40,012 nucleotides of DNA from an uncultured bacterium (GTDB taxonomy: Bacteria; Bacillota; Clostridia; Lachnospirales; Lachnospiraceae), in contig CANCXX010000043.1 in the NCBI GenBank assembly GCA_947381965.1, forward strand, positions 1-40,012, given 5' to 3'. The position numbers and the translations under genes were made by a program. Of this stretch, positions 1 through 7,282 are shown piece by piece (position 1 is the stretch's first letter; the number at the start of each line of letters is the position of its first letter). The notes under the pieces were generated by a model. The model saw only the letters and a list, made by a program, of their open reading frames with translations. It was not told where the DNA came from and ran no database searches.

Positions 1-76
1 GGAAATACAGGAAGTGAAACGGACGGGATTTCCTCTGGCGGTTGAAAGCGCTGGAAGGGTGTTTACGGAACTTTAA
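1..76 (+). CDS. C-terminal tail of an unknown gene (5' partial)
   Basis: An open frame enters from the left edge (first full codon at base 2) and runs 24 codons to TAA at 74-76. The tail reads EIQEVKRTGF then PLAVESAGRVFTEL, and I recognise no family from it. The same codons are present again at 106-180, after the stop, because this DNA is the first copy of a 104-bp tandem repeat. The tail may therefore be the end of a real upstream gene or an accidental frame inside the repeat. A PfkB sugar kinase follows about 120 bp later, so the upstream gene may belong to the same carbohydrate or nucleoside operon. That is inference only. Confidence 0.3.
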   Translation, partial: EIQEVKRTGFPLAVESAGRVFTEL

Positions 77-182
77 ATCAGTAAACACCCGTCCAGAGCT
101 CAGAGGAAATACAGGAAGTGAAACGGACGGGATTTCCTCTGGCGGTTGAAAGCGCTGGAAGGGTGTTTACGGAACTTTAAAT
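1..182 (+). repeat. 104-bp-period tandem repeat, locus A
   Basis: Bases 1-78 recur without a mismatch at 105-182, a period of 104 bp with a 26-bp linker (79-104). The first copy touches the window edge, so the array may extend upstream. Each copy carries the frame ending VFTEL-stop. Two perfect inverted repeats lie inside: GGGTGTTTAC at 57-66 against GTAAACACCC at 81-90, and AGAGGAAAT at 102-110 against ATTTCCTCT at 132-140. The array stops directly before the AGGAGG (183-188) of the next gene. Its first 40 or so bases resemble the 104-bp repeat at 26477-26704. Confidence 0.9.
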
Positions 183-196
183 AGGAGGAAGAGTCT

Positions 197-1087
197 GTGA
201 AGGTACTCAATTTTGGGTCTTTGAATTATGATTATACATATCAGGTCAGTCATATGGTAAGGCCGGGAGAGACACTGGCGTCAAAAAACCTGCAGATTCA
301 TTGTGGGGGAAAAGGTCTTAACCAGTCTATTGCTCTTGCGAGAGCAGGAATGAAGGTATACCATGCAGGAATGGTGGGTGAGGATGGCGGGCAGCTTTTG
401 GATACCTGCAGACAGGAGGGGATAGATACAGATTTTGTCCTTGCCTGTGAGGGAAAGAGCGGTCATGCAGTTATTCAGGTAACACCCAAAGGGGAAAACT
501 GCATCCTTCTTTACGGGGGCGCCAACCGTAAAAATTCTGTGGAGCATATTGATAAAGTTCTTGCTTCCTTTGATGAAGGAGATATTCTTCTTTTGCAAAA
601 TGAAATAAATCTGGTGAACGAATTAATTGACAGGGCATCCCGGAAGGGAATGAAAATTGTGTTAAACCCATCTCCTTTTGAGGAAGAGTTATTGGGATAC
701 CGGCTTGATAAAGTGAATACCTTTCTTATTAATGAGACGGAAGGAAGGCAGATGAGCGGAGGAAAGACGCCGGAAGAAATTCTTATGCGGCTTCATGAGA
801 AGTACCCGGAAAGTGAATTTGTACTGACGCTGGGAGAAAAGGGAGTCTGTTTAAGCTTTGGGAAGGAATGCCTGACGGTTCCGGCCTTTTGTGTGGAGGC
901 AGTGGACACTACAGCAGCGGGAGACACTTTTACCGGTTTTTATCTGGCAGGAGTTTTGCAAGGGTGCGGAAGAGAAGAAATTTTGCGCCGGGCCTGTGCA
1001 GCTTCAGCACTGGCGGTGATGAAAAAGGGAGCGGCGGCTTCCATTCCCAGGATGAAGGACGTGGAATTGTTTTTAAGTGAGCGTTAA
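197..1087 (+). CDS. PfkB-family carbohydrate kinase (ribokinase-like)
   Basis: This predicted soluble sugar or nucleoside kinase has 296 residues, normal for the ribokinase/PfkB family, which phosphorylates a sugar hydroxyl with ATP. The N-terminal glycine-rich substrate motif GGKGLNQSIALARAG lies near residues 37-51. The C-terminal PfkB signature DTTAAGDTFTGFYLAG is near residues 237-252, and its Asp in AAGD is the expected catalytic base. The start is GTG at 197, placed by AGGAGG at 183-188. The substrate cannot be read from sequence; ribokinase-like is the closest description. The gene directly follows a tandem repeat and may be the last gene of an operon that begins outside the window. 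Confidence 0.85.
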   Translation: MKVLNFGSLNYDYTYQVSHMVRPGETLASKNLQIHCGGKGLNQSIALARAGMKVYHAGMVGEDGGQLLDTCRQEGIDTDFVLACEGKSGHAVIQVTPKGENCILLYGGANRKNSVEHIDKVLASFDEGDILLLQNEINLVNELIDRASRKGMKIVLNPSPFEEELLGYRLDKVNTFLINETEGRQMSGGKTPEEILMRLHEKYPESEFVLTLGEKGVCLSFGKECLTVPAFCVEAVDTTAAGDTFTGFYLAGVLQGCGREEILRRACAASALAVMKKGAAASIPRMKDVELFLSER

Positions 1088-1199
1088 AACGTGATTAAAA
1101 AATGCTTTCTGTCAGATGTGGAACACAATTTGCGGGAGATTTGCGCCGCGTATAGCGGGCTATGTAACCTGAATTTGGCACACAAATTGCAGAAGAACG

Positions 1200-1240
1200 A
1201 TAATGAAGGGAGGCGTAGCTGTTGCGTCTCCTTTCGTTAT
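1200..1240 (+). terminator. Long intergenic hairpin after the PfkB gene
   Basis: Bases 1200-1217 pair with 1223-1240 over 18 consecutive positions, including four G-U pairs, around a 5-nt loop. No T-run follows, so this is either a weak terminator or the stem of another RNA or repeat element. The G-U pairs make the fold better on the plus-strand RNA than on the complement. It lies in the 376-bp gap 1088-1463, in which I see no convincing gene. Confidence 0.5.
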
Positions 1241-1310
1241 AACATATCCAATGGAAGTTCCTGTTCACGGACCGGGGGACGCTCATAGGAATCAGGGAAC
1301 AGACATTTAC

Positions 1311-1383
1311 CGTTTGAAAAGTTACTATTCACGGAATGCGTAGCCAGTGCCCATTCCTGACCTGTGAAAAGTAACGTTTGAAA
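1311..1383. repeat. MITE-like inverted repeat with 9-bp flanking direct repeats
   Basis: A 55-bp core (1320-1374) has near-perfect terminal inverted repeats: 1321-1332 against 1364-1375 with one mismatch, and an inner pair GGAATG (1333-1338) against CATTCC (1352-1357). It is flanked by identical 9-bp direct repeats CGTTTGAAA at 1311-1319 and 1375-1383, which look like a target-site duplication. A related fragment with TTCACGG lies just upstream at 1264-1270, inside another small inverted repeat (CTGTTC 1261-1266 against GAACAG 1297-1302). It carries no gene. Confidence 0.5.
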
Positions 1384-1405
1384 GCCGATTTCCATGGCAT
1401 AGAAG

Positions 1406-1432
1406 GATAATATCTGGTAAAATAATATTATC
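1406..1432. promoter_or_regulatory. Inverted repeat upstream of glgX
   Basis: GATAATAT at 1406-1413 is the exact reverse complement of ATATTATC at 1425-1432, around an 11-bp spacer. A TATAAT-like hexamer (1438-1443) follows. It could be an operator for glgX, but its -10-like partner sits so close to the SD that the promoter reading is weak. Confidence 0.3.
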
Positions 1433-1463
1433 AGGTTTATAATTACAGTATGGAGGATTGGAT

Positions 1464-3551
1464 ATGGACAGTAACAAAATCATTGCTCCCATGAGCAGAA
1501 TTCATATGGTGCCAATGGATGTAATAAACGGGTATGAGGTCCGTACGGGAATGTATGATATTAACGGGGCTACGGCTATACCCTGTGGGGTGAATTTTAC
1601 GGTGTATTCGTATGGGGCCACTTCCTGTGAATTGCTGTTGTTCAGGCGTATGGAGGAAGAGCCTTTTGCTGTGCTGAAATTTCCTGAAAATTACAAGATA
1701 GGAAAAGTTTATTCCATGATTGTATTTGGGCTTAATATTTATGATTTTGAATATGCCTATCGGATGGACGGACCCTACATACCCAGGGAAGGATTGCTGT
1801 TTGATAAAAGAAATGTGCTGCTTGATATTTATGCCAAAGCGGTAGCAGGACAGCGGGTATGGGGAACGCCGCATAAAGAGGGAATTGCGTATAAGGCACG
1901 GGTGGTAAAGGATGATTTTGACTGGAGAGAGTATACACAGCCCCTTACGCCTATGGAGGACCTTGTGATATATGAAATGCACGTGCGGGGCTTTACCCAG
2001 CATTATTCTTCCGGGGCAAAGTATCCGGGGACTTTTGCGGGCATTAAGGAAAAGATTCCTTATTTAAAGGAGCTGGGCGTTAATGCAGTGGAGCTGATGC
2101 CGATTTTTGAATTTGATGAGATGAAGGATTACCGGATGGTGGATGGAAAACCGGTAATGGATTATTGGGGATATAATACGGTCAGCTTTTTTGCTCCTAA
2201 CAGCTCTTATGCGGCAGGCCGGGAATACAACAGAGAAGGAACGGAACTGAAAGAATTAATCCGTGCCCTTCATGAAAATGGAATTGAATGTATTCTGGAT
2301 GTGGTATTTAACCATACGGCGGAAGGCAATGAGATGGGAAAGTGTTTTTCCTTTAAAGGATTTGACAACAATATTTATTATATGCTGACACCGGAGGGCA
2401 GCTATTATAATTTTAGCGGATGCGGAAATACGCTAAACTGCAATCATCCTATTGTTCATCAAATGATTCTTGAGTGCCTGAGATATTGGACGACTGTTTA
2501 TCATATAGATGGGTTCCGGTTTGATCTTGCAACTATTCTGGGACGGAATGAGGACGGTTCGCCTATGAGTAAGCCGCCTCTTTTGCAGAGCCTTGCTTTT
2601 GACCCGATTCTGGGGAATGTGAAGCTGATTGCAGAGGCCTGGGATGCCGGGGGACTGTATCAGGTGGGAAGCTTTCCCTCCTGGAACCGGTGGGCGGAAT
2701 GGAATGGCAGGTATCGGGATGATATGCGTAATTTCCTGAAAGGAGATTATGGCATGTGGGAAACTGCTGCAAAGAGGATTACAGGCTCTGCGGATATTTA
2801 TAATCCGGAATGCAGGGGAAGCAATGCTTCCGTTAATTTTATTACCTGCCATGACGGGTTTACTTTGTGGGATTTATATTCTTACAATCAGAAACATAAT
2901 GAGGCAAATGGCTGGAATAACACAGACGGCAGTGATGACAACCGGAGCTGGAACTGTGGCGTGGAGGGGGAAACGAAGGATGAGGAAGTTCTTGCCCTGC
3001 GCAGACGTCTTGCCATGAACGCGTTTGCAGTGCTGATGTGCAGCAGAGGGACGCCCATGTTTTTTGCCGGGGACGAATTTTTAAACTCCCAGAAGGGAAA
3101 CAACAACGCCTATTGTCAGGACAATGAAATCTCCTGGCTGAACTGGGAGGATAAAACCAAGAATAAAAAGCATTATGATTTTTGCAGATATATGACAGCT
3201 TTCCGTAAAGAACATCCGGTGCTGCGCAGGTTTTCGGGATATAGTGAGAGTGGGTTCCCGGAAATGCAGATATTTGGCGTAAGTGAATATTCCAAGGTGC
3301 TCCGGGTAATCTATGCAGGGCGGAATGAGGAAAATACGGAAGATGATATTGTATGTCTGGCAGTCAATGTGTATTGGGAGGAACAGGAGTTTGAACTTCC
3401 TCCTTTGAAGGAAGGACGGGGCTGGTATATGGCAGTCGACACCAGCGGAAAATATCTGCCTGCCTGTACACCGGGTAAATATGGAATGGAACGAATGGCG
3501 GAAAATAAGGTGAGAATACCGGCGCGGAGCGTATGTATTCTGGTTTCATAG
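1464..3551 (+). CDS. glgX: Glycogen debranching enzyme GlgX (GH13 isoamylase type)
   Basis: This cytoplasmic enzyme hydrolyses alpha-1,6 branch linkages of glycogen limit dextrins. At 695 residues it matches bacterial GlgX or isoamylase. The N-terminal region is a CBM48-like beta-sandwich, followed by a GH13 barrel with YEMHVRGFT, DVVFNHTAEG, the nucleophile region DGFRFDLAT, the acid-base region LIAEAWDAGG and the late motif FITCHDGFTLWDL. A TTG two codons upstream is possible, but ATG at 1464 sits 7 bases after GGAGG (1452-1456) and is preferred. GlgC and GlgD, which make the ADP-glucose precursor, are encoded 11 kb downstream on the other strand, so glycogen synthesis and breakdown genes are near but not in one operon. 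Confidence 0.93.
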   Translation: MDSNKIIAPMSRIHMVPMDVINGYEVRTGMYDINGATAIPCGVNFTVYSYGATSCELLLFRRMEEEPFAVLKFPENYKIGKVYSMIVFGLNIYDFEYAYRMDGPYIPREGLLFDKRNVLLDIYAKAVAGQRVWGTPHKEGIAYKARVVKDDFDWREYTQPLTPMEDLVIYEMHVRGFTQHYSSGAKYPGTFAGIKEKIPYLKELGVNAVELMPIFEFDEMKDYRMVDGKPVMDYWGYNTVSFFAPNSSYAAGREYNREGTELKELIRALHENGIECILDVVFNHTAEGNEMGKCFSFKGFDNNIYYMLTPEGSYYNFSGCGNTLNCNHPIVHQMILECLRYWTTVYHIDGFRFDLATILGRNEDGSPMSKPPLLQSLAFDPILGNVKLIAEAWDAGGLYQVGSFPSWNRWAEWNGRYRDDMRNFLKGDYGMWETAAKRITGSADIYNPECRGSNASVNFITCHDGFTLWDLYSYNQKHNEANGWNNTDGSDDNRSWNCGVEGETKDEEVLALRRRLAMNAFAVLMCSRGTPMFFAGDEFLNSQKGNNNAYCQDNEISWLNWEDKTKNKKHYDFCRYMTAFRKEHPVLRRFSGYSESGFPEMQIFGVSEYSKVLRVIYAGRNEENTEDDIVCLAVNVYWEEQEFELPPLKEGRGWYMAVDTSGKYLPACTPGKYGMERMAENKVRIPARSVCILVS

Positions 3552-3604
3552 GCAGGATGAATAGCTGAAAAGAATGCTTTGATAATGTGGAGGAAAAGAA
3601 TGGA

Positions 3605-4744
3605 ATGAATTATTTAACCGTTGATTTATACAAGGATTTTGAGTGTGTGGCGGATGCCTGTCCGAATACCTGCTGTGCAGGGTGGCAGATAGGGATAGAC
3701 CCAATAGCGTACCAGAAAATGGTTGATAATCAGGAACGGCTGGGCGTTCCTGCAAAAGAATGGATTTCAGAAAATGATGGCGCCTATGTAGCAAAACTGG
3801 ACGAAAACGGGCGGTGTCCCATGCTGGATGAAAAAAATTTGTGCAAGATTGTTCTTAAGCTTGGGCCTGAATATCTGTGCACCACCTGCATGGGATATCC
3901 CCGCACCCTGAGAATTTTTGGAAATGTGACTGAGGGCTGGTTAAATATGTCCTGCCCGGAGGTCATCGCAAGGCTGATGAAGAAGCCCCAGGTTAAGTTT
4001 GACCTGACAAATGATGACCGTCCTGCATCCCCTTTTCCCCATACGGCTTTGTATCTGTTTGCTTCTTCGGTCCGTACCTGTATTGTGGATCTTTTGCAGT
4101 ACCCGGCAGATGTATCTTTGGTTACCAAATTGTTTGCCTGTTTTGATATTTTGAGCAAGGCAGCCGCTTCTTTTAAAAATAAACGGACGGACTTTGGCTT
4201 GTTTCAGGAAGAGATTGGACAGTATTTTCATGAAGAAACCTTATTGACTTTAGATAACTGCCTGATGCAGGGGATCAGTGAAGGCAGCAGATATCAGTTT
4301 CTGCTGCATGTGCAGCCTTCGCTGGATGAGAGAAGCGGACGTTTTAGGGAACTGGTCTGTCAGGTAAGGGAATATTTTGCAAACAATCATGCAGATACTT
4401 TTGCAGGACAGATAAGGAAATTTAAGGAACATACTGCAAAATACAGGGACTTTTACATTAATTACTGGGTGTACCATATTTTTATGGATGCCATGGTAAT
4501 CCCGGATTATGATAAGGTGCTGGAAAGATTTATCTACACAGCTGCGGAATTTTGTATGATTCAGACCATAGCGCTGGTGTCATTTGTCAACAACGGGATT
4601 CTTGATAAAGAGGAATACATTTACATAATTTCCAATATGAGCAGAATGATGGAACACAGTCATTTGTTCAGGAAGGAGCTGACCAAACGGCTGGATAATT
4701 TTCATGCAGCCAGTGCGGCAGGGGTTTTAATGATGATTTTCTAA
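3605..4744 (+). CDS. FliB-type flagellin lysine N-methylase family protein
   Basis: The 379-residue product has the cysteine pattern of the FliB / YkgJ-type family. C14, C19, C23 and C24 lie in the segment ending CPNTCCAGW, followed by CPMLDEKNLC and CTTCMGYPRTLR around residues 76-110. These cysteines are expected to bind a metal or Fe-S centre. Family members with known roles methylate lysines of flagellin and related surface proteins, presumably in the cytoplasm. The GTG at 3587 overlaps the SD sequence (GGAGG 3589-3593), so ATG 3605 is the better start. It follows glgX by about 50 bp and may share its transcript. No flagellin gene is in the window, but a FliD-like gene lies at 32.8 kb, so the target protein is open. 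Confidence 0.75.
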   Translation: MNYLTVDLYKDFECVADACPNTCCAGWQIGIDPIAYQKMVDNQERLGVPAKEWISENDGAYVAKLDENGRCPMLDEKNLCKIVLKLGPEYLCTTCMGYPRTLRIFGNVTEGWLNMSCPEVIARLMKKPQVKFDLTNDDRPASPFPHTALYLFASSVRTCIVDLLQYPADVSLVTKLFACFDILSKAAASFKNKRTDFGLFQEEIGQYFHEETLLTLDNCLMQGISEGSRYQFLLHVQPSLDERSGRFRELVCQVREYFANNHADTFAGQIRKFKEHTAKYRDFYINYWVYHIFMDAMVIPDYDKVLERFIYTAAEFCMIQTIALVSFVNNGILDKEEYIYIISNMSRMMEHSHLFRKELTKRLDNFHAASAAGVLMMIF

Positions 4745-4750
4745 AAAAAT

Positions 4751-4773
4751 CCGCTCTTTTATAAAAAGAGCGG
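4751..4773. terminator. Bidirectional terminator between the methylase and lacI-type genes
   Basis: CCGCTCTTTT (4751-4760) pairs perfectly with AAAAGAGCGG (4764-4773) around a 3-nt loop. The poly-A before and poly-U within the stem suit termination in both directions. The two genes converge here. Confidence 0.85.
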
Positions 4774-4779
4774 AAAATA

Positions 4780-5793
4780 TCAGTATAGCATGGAATCCCT
4801 GTAAATAATTGCGGGATTAATATAGGTAAGCTCATAGGGGGCGTCCGCATATTCCATACGGTAAATAATCTGCATGGACAGCCGCTTTCCAAGCAGGCTG
4901 GTACGGACGTCGGCGGTGGTAAGCTGTTCGGATACATTGGTGTATTCAAGGCTTCCGTCAAAACCGGTAACCAGAATACCCTCAGGAATCCGGTTTCTGT
5001 GTTCGGTAAAATATAACTGCAGAAAATGTGTGATATAATCACTGGCGCAGATAAATGCTTTTGGAAGCCTGGGCAGGGAATCCAAAAAACTGCTGAGAAC
5101 CTGATAATACGAATCAATATGGATGCTGCGGGTCATGCAGTATTCTTTTTTTATTTCCAGATGATTATCCTCCATACATTTGCAAAAGCCGTGAAAACGG
5201 TCTAAATTTGTACGGGCGTACTGAATGTCTCCAATAAATCCAAGCTCTGTAATACCTCTGTTGACTACTGATTGGGTAATCTGGTAGGTGGAGTGGTATC
5301 CTTCCAGGAGAAGCAAATCCCCCCGCAGGGTTTCCGTGCCGATTCGGGGTACTGTATCTAAAAACACCTTGGGAAGCTCCAGTTCGTTGATAAGCCGGAT
5401 GATCCGTTCATCGTAAACGTTTAAAATAACCGCACCCTGTATGGCTCCGCCGGTAAGCACAGAAGGCAGGATGAAATCATCATCATAAGAGGAGGGCATA
5501 TAAGTATAAAGAAGATTTACATTGTGACAGGAAAGTTCCTGTGCCATTCGGTGGATAATATTGGTCCAGAAGGTGGAGGAATCCGGTCTTGAGACAATGA
5601 CTGACACAGTACGTTCTTTTTCATAAAAGGAAAGCTCTGTGCCGGCCCTTGCATAGCCAAGTTCTTTTGCCTTTTCCAGAATGCTCTGCTTTAAGACAGG
5701 GGAAACCCCGGAATGGTTGTTGAATGCCTTCCAGACAGTGACACGTGAAATACCCAGGGCATCAGCGATGTCCTGCATTGTAATTTTGCTCAT
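4780..5793 (-). CDS. LacI/GalR-family transcriptional regulator of the glycoside operon
   Basis: The protein has 337 residues, typical for LacI. The N-terminal HTH reads ITMQDIADALGISRVTVWKAF at about residues 4-24, followed by hinge helix positions (LEKAKELGYA). A periplasmic-binding-protein-like sensor domain fills the rest, ending with VTGFDGSLEYTNV and TTADVRTSLLGKR, as usual for sugar-responsive members. It is transcribed away from the GH130-GH38-GH3-GH20 operon. Two identical palindromes lie at its own promoter and a variant at the operon promoter, so it probably represses both until a glycan-derived sugar appears. A G-rich SD precedes ATG at 5793. The inducer is not known. Confidence 0.88.
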   Translation of the reverse strand: MSKITMQDIADALGISRVTVWKAFNNHSGVSPVLKQSILEKAKELGYARAGTELSFYEKERTVSVIVSRPDSSTFWTNIIHRMAQELSCHNVNLLYTYMPSSYDDDFILPSVLTGGAIQGAVILNVYDERIIRLINELELPKVFLDTVPRIGTETLRGDLLLLEGYHSTYQITQSVVNRGITELGFIGDIQYARTNLDRFHGFCKCMEDNHLEIKKEYCMTRSIHIDSYYQVLSSFLDSLPRLPKAFICASDYITHFLQLYFTEHRNRIPEGILVTGFDGSLEYTNVSEQLTTADVRTSLLGKRLSMQIIYRMEYADAPYELTYINPAIIYRDSMLY

Positions 5794-5817
5794 ATTTAAT
5801 TCCCCCCAATCATTCGA

Positions 5818-5833
5818 ATTAACATTTGTTAAT
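5818..5833. promoter_or_regulatory. LacI-type operator 1 (ATTAAC-N4-GTTAAT)
   Basis: A perfect 6+6 palindrome with spacer ATTT lies at the predicted start of lacI transcription. Its arms are identical to operator 2, 57 bp away. Even-symmetry LacI family operators commonly have this form, so autoregulation is likely. Confidence 0.7.
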
Positions 5834-5840
5834 TTATATT

Positions 5841-5869
5841 AGTATAACAGCTTTTATTTTATCTGACAA
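5841..5869 (-). promoter_or_regulatory. Promoter of the LacI-type regulator gene
   Basis: On the minus strand TTGTCA (5864-5869) and TATACT (5841-5846) are separated by exactly 17 bp. The predicted start lies at the edge of operator 1, and operator 2 lies just upstream of the -35, so a bound regulator would bracket the promoter. Confidence 0.6.
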
Positions 5870-5874
5870 TATTG

Positions 5875-5890
5875 ATTAACAAAAGTTAAT
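5875..5890. promoter_or_regulatory. LacI-type operator 2 (ATTAAC-N4-GTTAAT)
   Basis: A second perfect palindrome has the same arms as operator 1 and spacer AAAA. The pair could support looping by a tetramer or cooperative binding. Confidence 0.7.
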
Positions 5891-6026
5891 ACGTGTAAAC
5901 TAAATAATTTTTATATATTCGTGTACACAGATAAAAAATATGTAGGAAAAGTATACAAAAAAAGATTCATAAATTTATTTATAATAGAAAATGCACAAAA
6001 ATAGAATAATAAACGATAAGATTGTA

Positions 6027-6055
6027 TTGACAAAGTGGATATATAATATTAACAT
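6027..6055 (+). promoter_or_regulatory. Promoter of the GH130-GH38-GH3-GH20 operon
   Basis: TTGACA (6027-6032) lies 17 bp before TAACAT (6050-6055). A half operator ATTAAC (6048-6053) overlaps the -10, and operator 3 begins about 8 bp after it, the expected layout of a repressed catabolic promoter. Confidence 0.6.
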
Positions 6056-6062
6056 TTAGGTG

Positions 6063-6074
6063 CAACAAAAGTTG
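6063..6074. promoter_or_regulatory. Operator-like palindrome 3 (CAAC-AAAA-GTTG)
   Basis: This palindrome shares the core AAC-AAAA-GTT with operator 2 and lies at the predicted transcription start of the glycosidase operon. It is probably the repression site, with slightly altered outer bases. Confidence 0.55.
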
Positions 6075-6092
6075 TCGCAAGTATACCTTAAT

Positions 6093-6133
6093 CCGCCCGC
6101 CTGTCAAAGACGGGGGTTGAGAGAAACGGGCGG
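6093..6133 (+). promoter_or_regulatory. Structured 5' leader of the glycosidase operon
   Basis: CCGCCCG (6093-6099) pairs with CGGGCGG (6127-6133), and nested inside it CCTGTC (6100-6105) pairs with GACGGG (6109-6114) around a 3-nt loop. The two stems abut on the 5' side with a single-stranded 12-nt 3' strand between, giving a compact RNA fold of about 41 nt. It matches no riboswitch class I can name. It lies within a leader of about 155 nt before the GH130 start. Confidence 0.45.
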
Positions 6134-6216
6134 CTACTCAATTAATTTGTGTGGCCATAAGCAGGAGGTAAGCACAAGGAGAAAGCAGCTTGGTTGTGGC
6201 CAGATGGAGGCTGAAT

Positions 6217-7209
6217 ATGAGCAAAATTATAGGACAGTCCCTGCCGGGTATTCCATGGGAAGAGAAGCCGGAGGGAGAAAGATTACCGCTGTGGCGTTAC
6301 AGCAAGAACCCTATCATTGACAGGGAAGGAAATAAGATATCCAACAGTGTCTTTAACAGTGCGGTGGTGCCTTTTGAAGACGGCTATGCAGGGGTGTTCC
6401 GGTGTGACAGCAGGTCTGTCAGCATGGATATTTTTGTGGGCAGAAGCAAAGATGGAATCCATTGGGAAATTGAGGACGAACCAGTTAAATTTGAGGGGGC
6501 GGATGAAGAAGTTTTAAAAAGAGAGTTCCGCTATGACCCCAGAGTGTGCTTTATTGAAGACAGATATTATGTTACCTGGTGTAATGGCTATCATGGCCCC
6601 ACCATTGGCGTGGCATACACCTTTGATTTTAAGAAATTTGTACAGCTTGAAAATGCTTTTCTTCCGTTTAACAGAAACGGTGTGCTTTTCCCAAGGAAAA
6701 TTAATGGGATGTATATGATGCTTAGCAGACCCAGTGACAATGGCCATACACCTTTTGGGGATATTTTTATCAGCCAGAGTAAAGATATGGAATTTTGGGG
6801 AAGACACCGTCATGTGATGAGTCCTTTTAAAGAAGATTATTCTGCATGGCAGAGCACCAAAATCGGACCGGGGCCTATTCCCATTGAAACTGACGAGGGA
6901 TGGCTTTTGATTTACCATGGGGTAATCACTACCTGCAGCGGCTACACATACCGTATGGGTGCAGCGCTGCTTGATTTGGATGAACCCTGGAAAGTATTGC
7001 ACCGTTCAAGGGATTATATTCTCTCTCCCAGGGAATATTATGAGTGCGTAGGCGATGTGCCTAACGTAATATTCCCCTGTGCGACTCTTGCAGATGCGGA
7101 TACAGGCAGAATTGCGGTTTATTATGGATGTGCAGATACGGTAACAGGCATAGCGTTTACCACAGTGGATGAACTGGTGGCATATGTAAAGGAACACCGT
7201 ATGAAATAA
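6217..7209 (+). CDS. GH130 beta-mannoside phosphorylase family enzyme
   Basis: The 330-residue protein is a five-bladed propeller GH130 enzyme, a family that phosphorolyses beta-mannosidic bonds to mannose 1-phosphate. Recognisable segments are [34 protein letters not shown] with the likely catalytic Asp107, [12 protein letters not shown] and WLLIYHGV near residue 230. There is no signal peptide, so it acts in the cytoplasm. ATG 6217 follows GGAGG (6206-6210) by 6 bases, and a longer start nine codons upstream lacks an SD. It leads an operon with alpha-mannosidase and hexosaminidase, so a mannosyl-beta-1,4-GlcNAc or similar N-glycan core substrate is the best guess. Mannooligosaccharide phosphorylase is the alternative. 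Confidence 0.85.
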   Translation: MSKIIGQSLPGIPWEEKPEGERLPLWRYSKNPIIDREGNKISNSVFNSAVVPFEDGYAGVFRCDSRSVSMDIFVGRSKDGIHWEIEDEPVKFEGADEEVLKREFRYDPRVCFIEDRYYVTWCNGYHGPTIGVAYTFDFKKFVQLENAFLPFNRNGVLFPRKINGMYMMLSRPSDNGHTPFGDIFISQSKDMEFWGRHRHVMSPFKEDYSAWQSTKIGPGPIPIETDEGWLLIYHGVITTCSGYTYRMGAALLDLDEPWKVLHRSRDYILSPREYYECVGDVPNVIFPCATLADADTGRIAVYYGCADTVTGIAFTTVDELVAYVKEHRMK

Positions 7210-7282
7210 CTGCCGGAAGGCATGGCATCGGCTTTAGATAGCGGGAGCCGCCACGGTATTTACGGTAAGAAAGGGTTTAACG

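Noticed and set aside
1-182. CRISPR-like reading of the repeat at the left edge
   Set aside because: The unit is 78 bp repeated with a single 26-bp linker, not a series of short repeats with unique spacers, and no cas gene is near.
1091-1288. Small frames on both strands in the pfkB-glgX gap
   Set aside because: They run through the 18-bp hairpin and repeat element, have no SD and resemble nothing.
1443-2003. Minus-strand frame within glgX
   Set aside because: It is opposite conserved GH13 coding sequence and has no ribosome binding site.
6060-6320. Frame covering the glycosidase operon leader and GH130 start
   Set aside because: It overlaps the operator and RNA stems and is out of frame with the well-supported GH130 gene.
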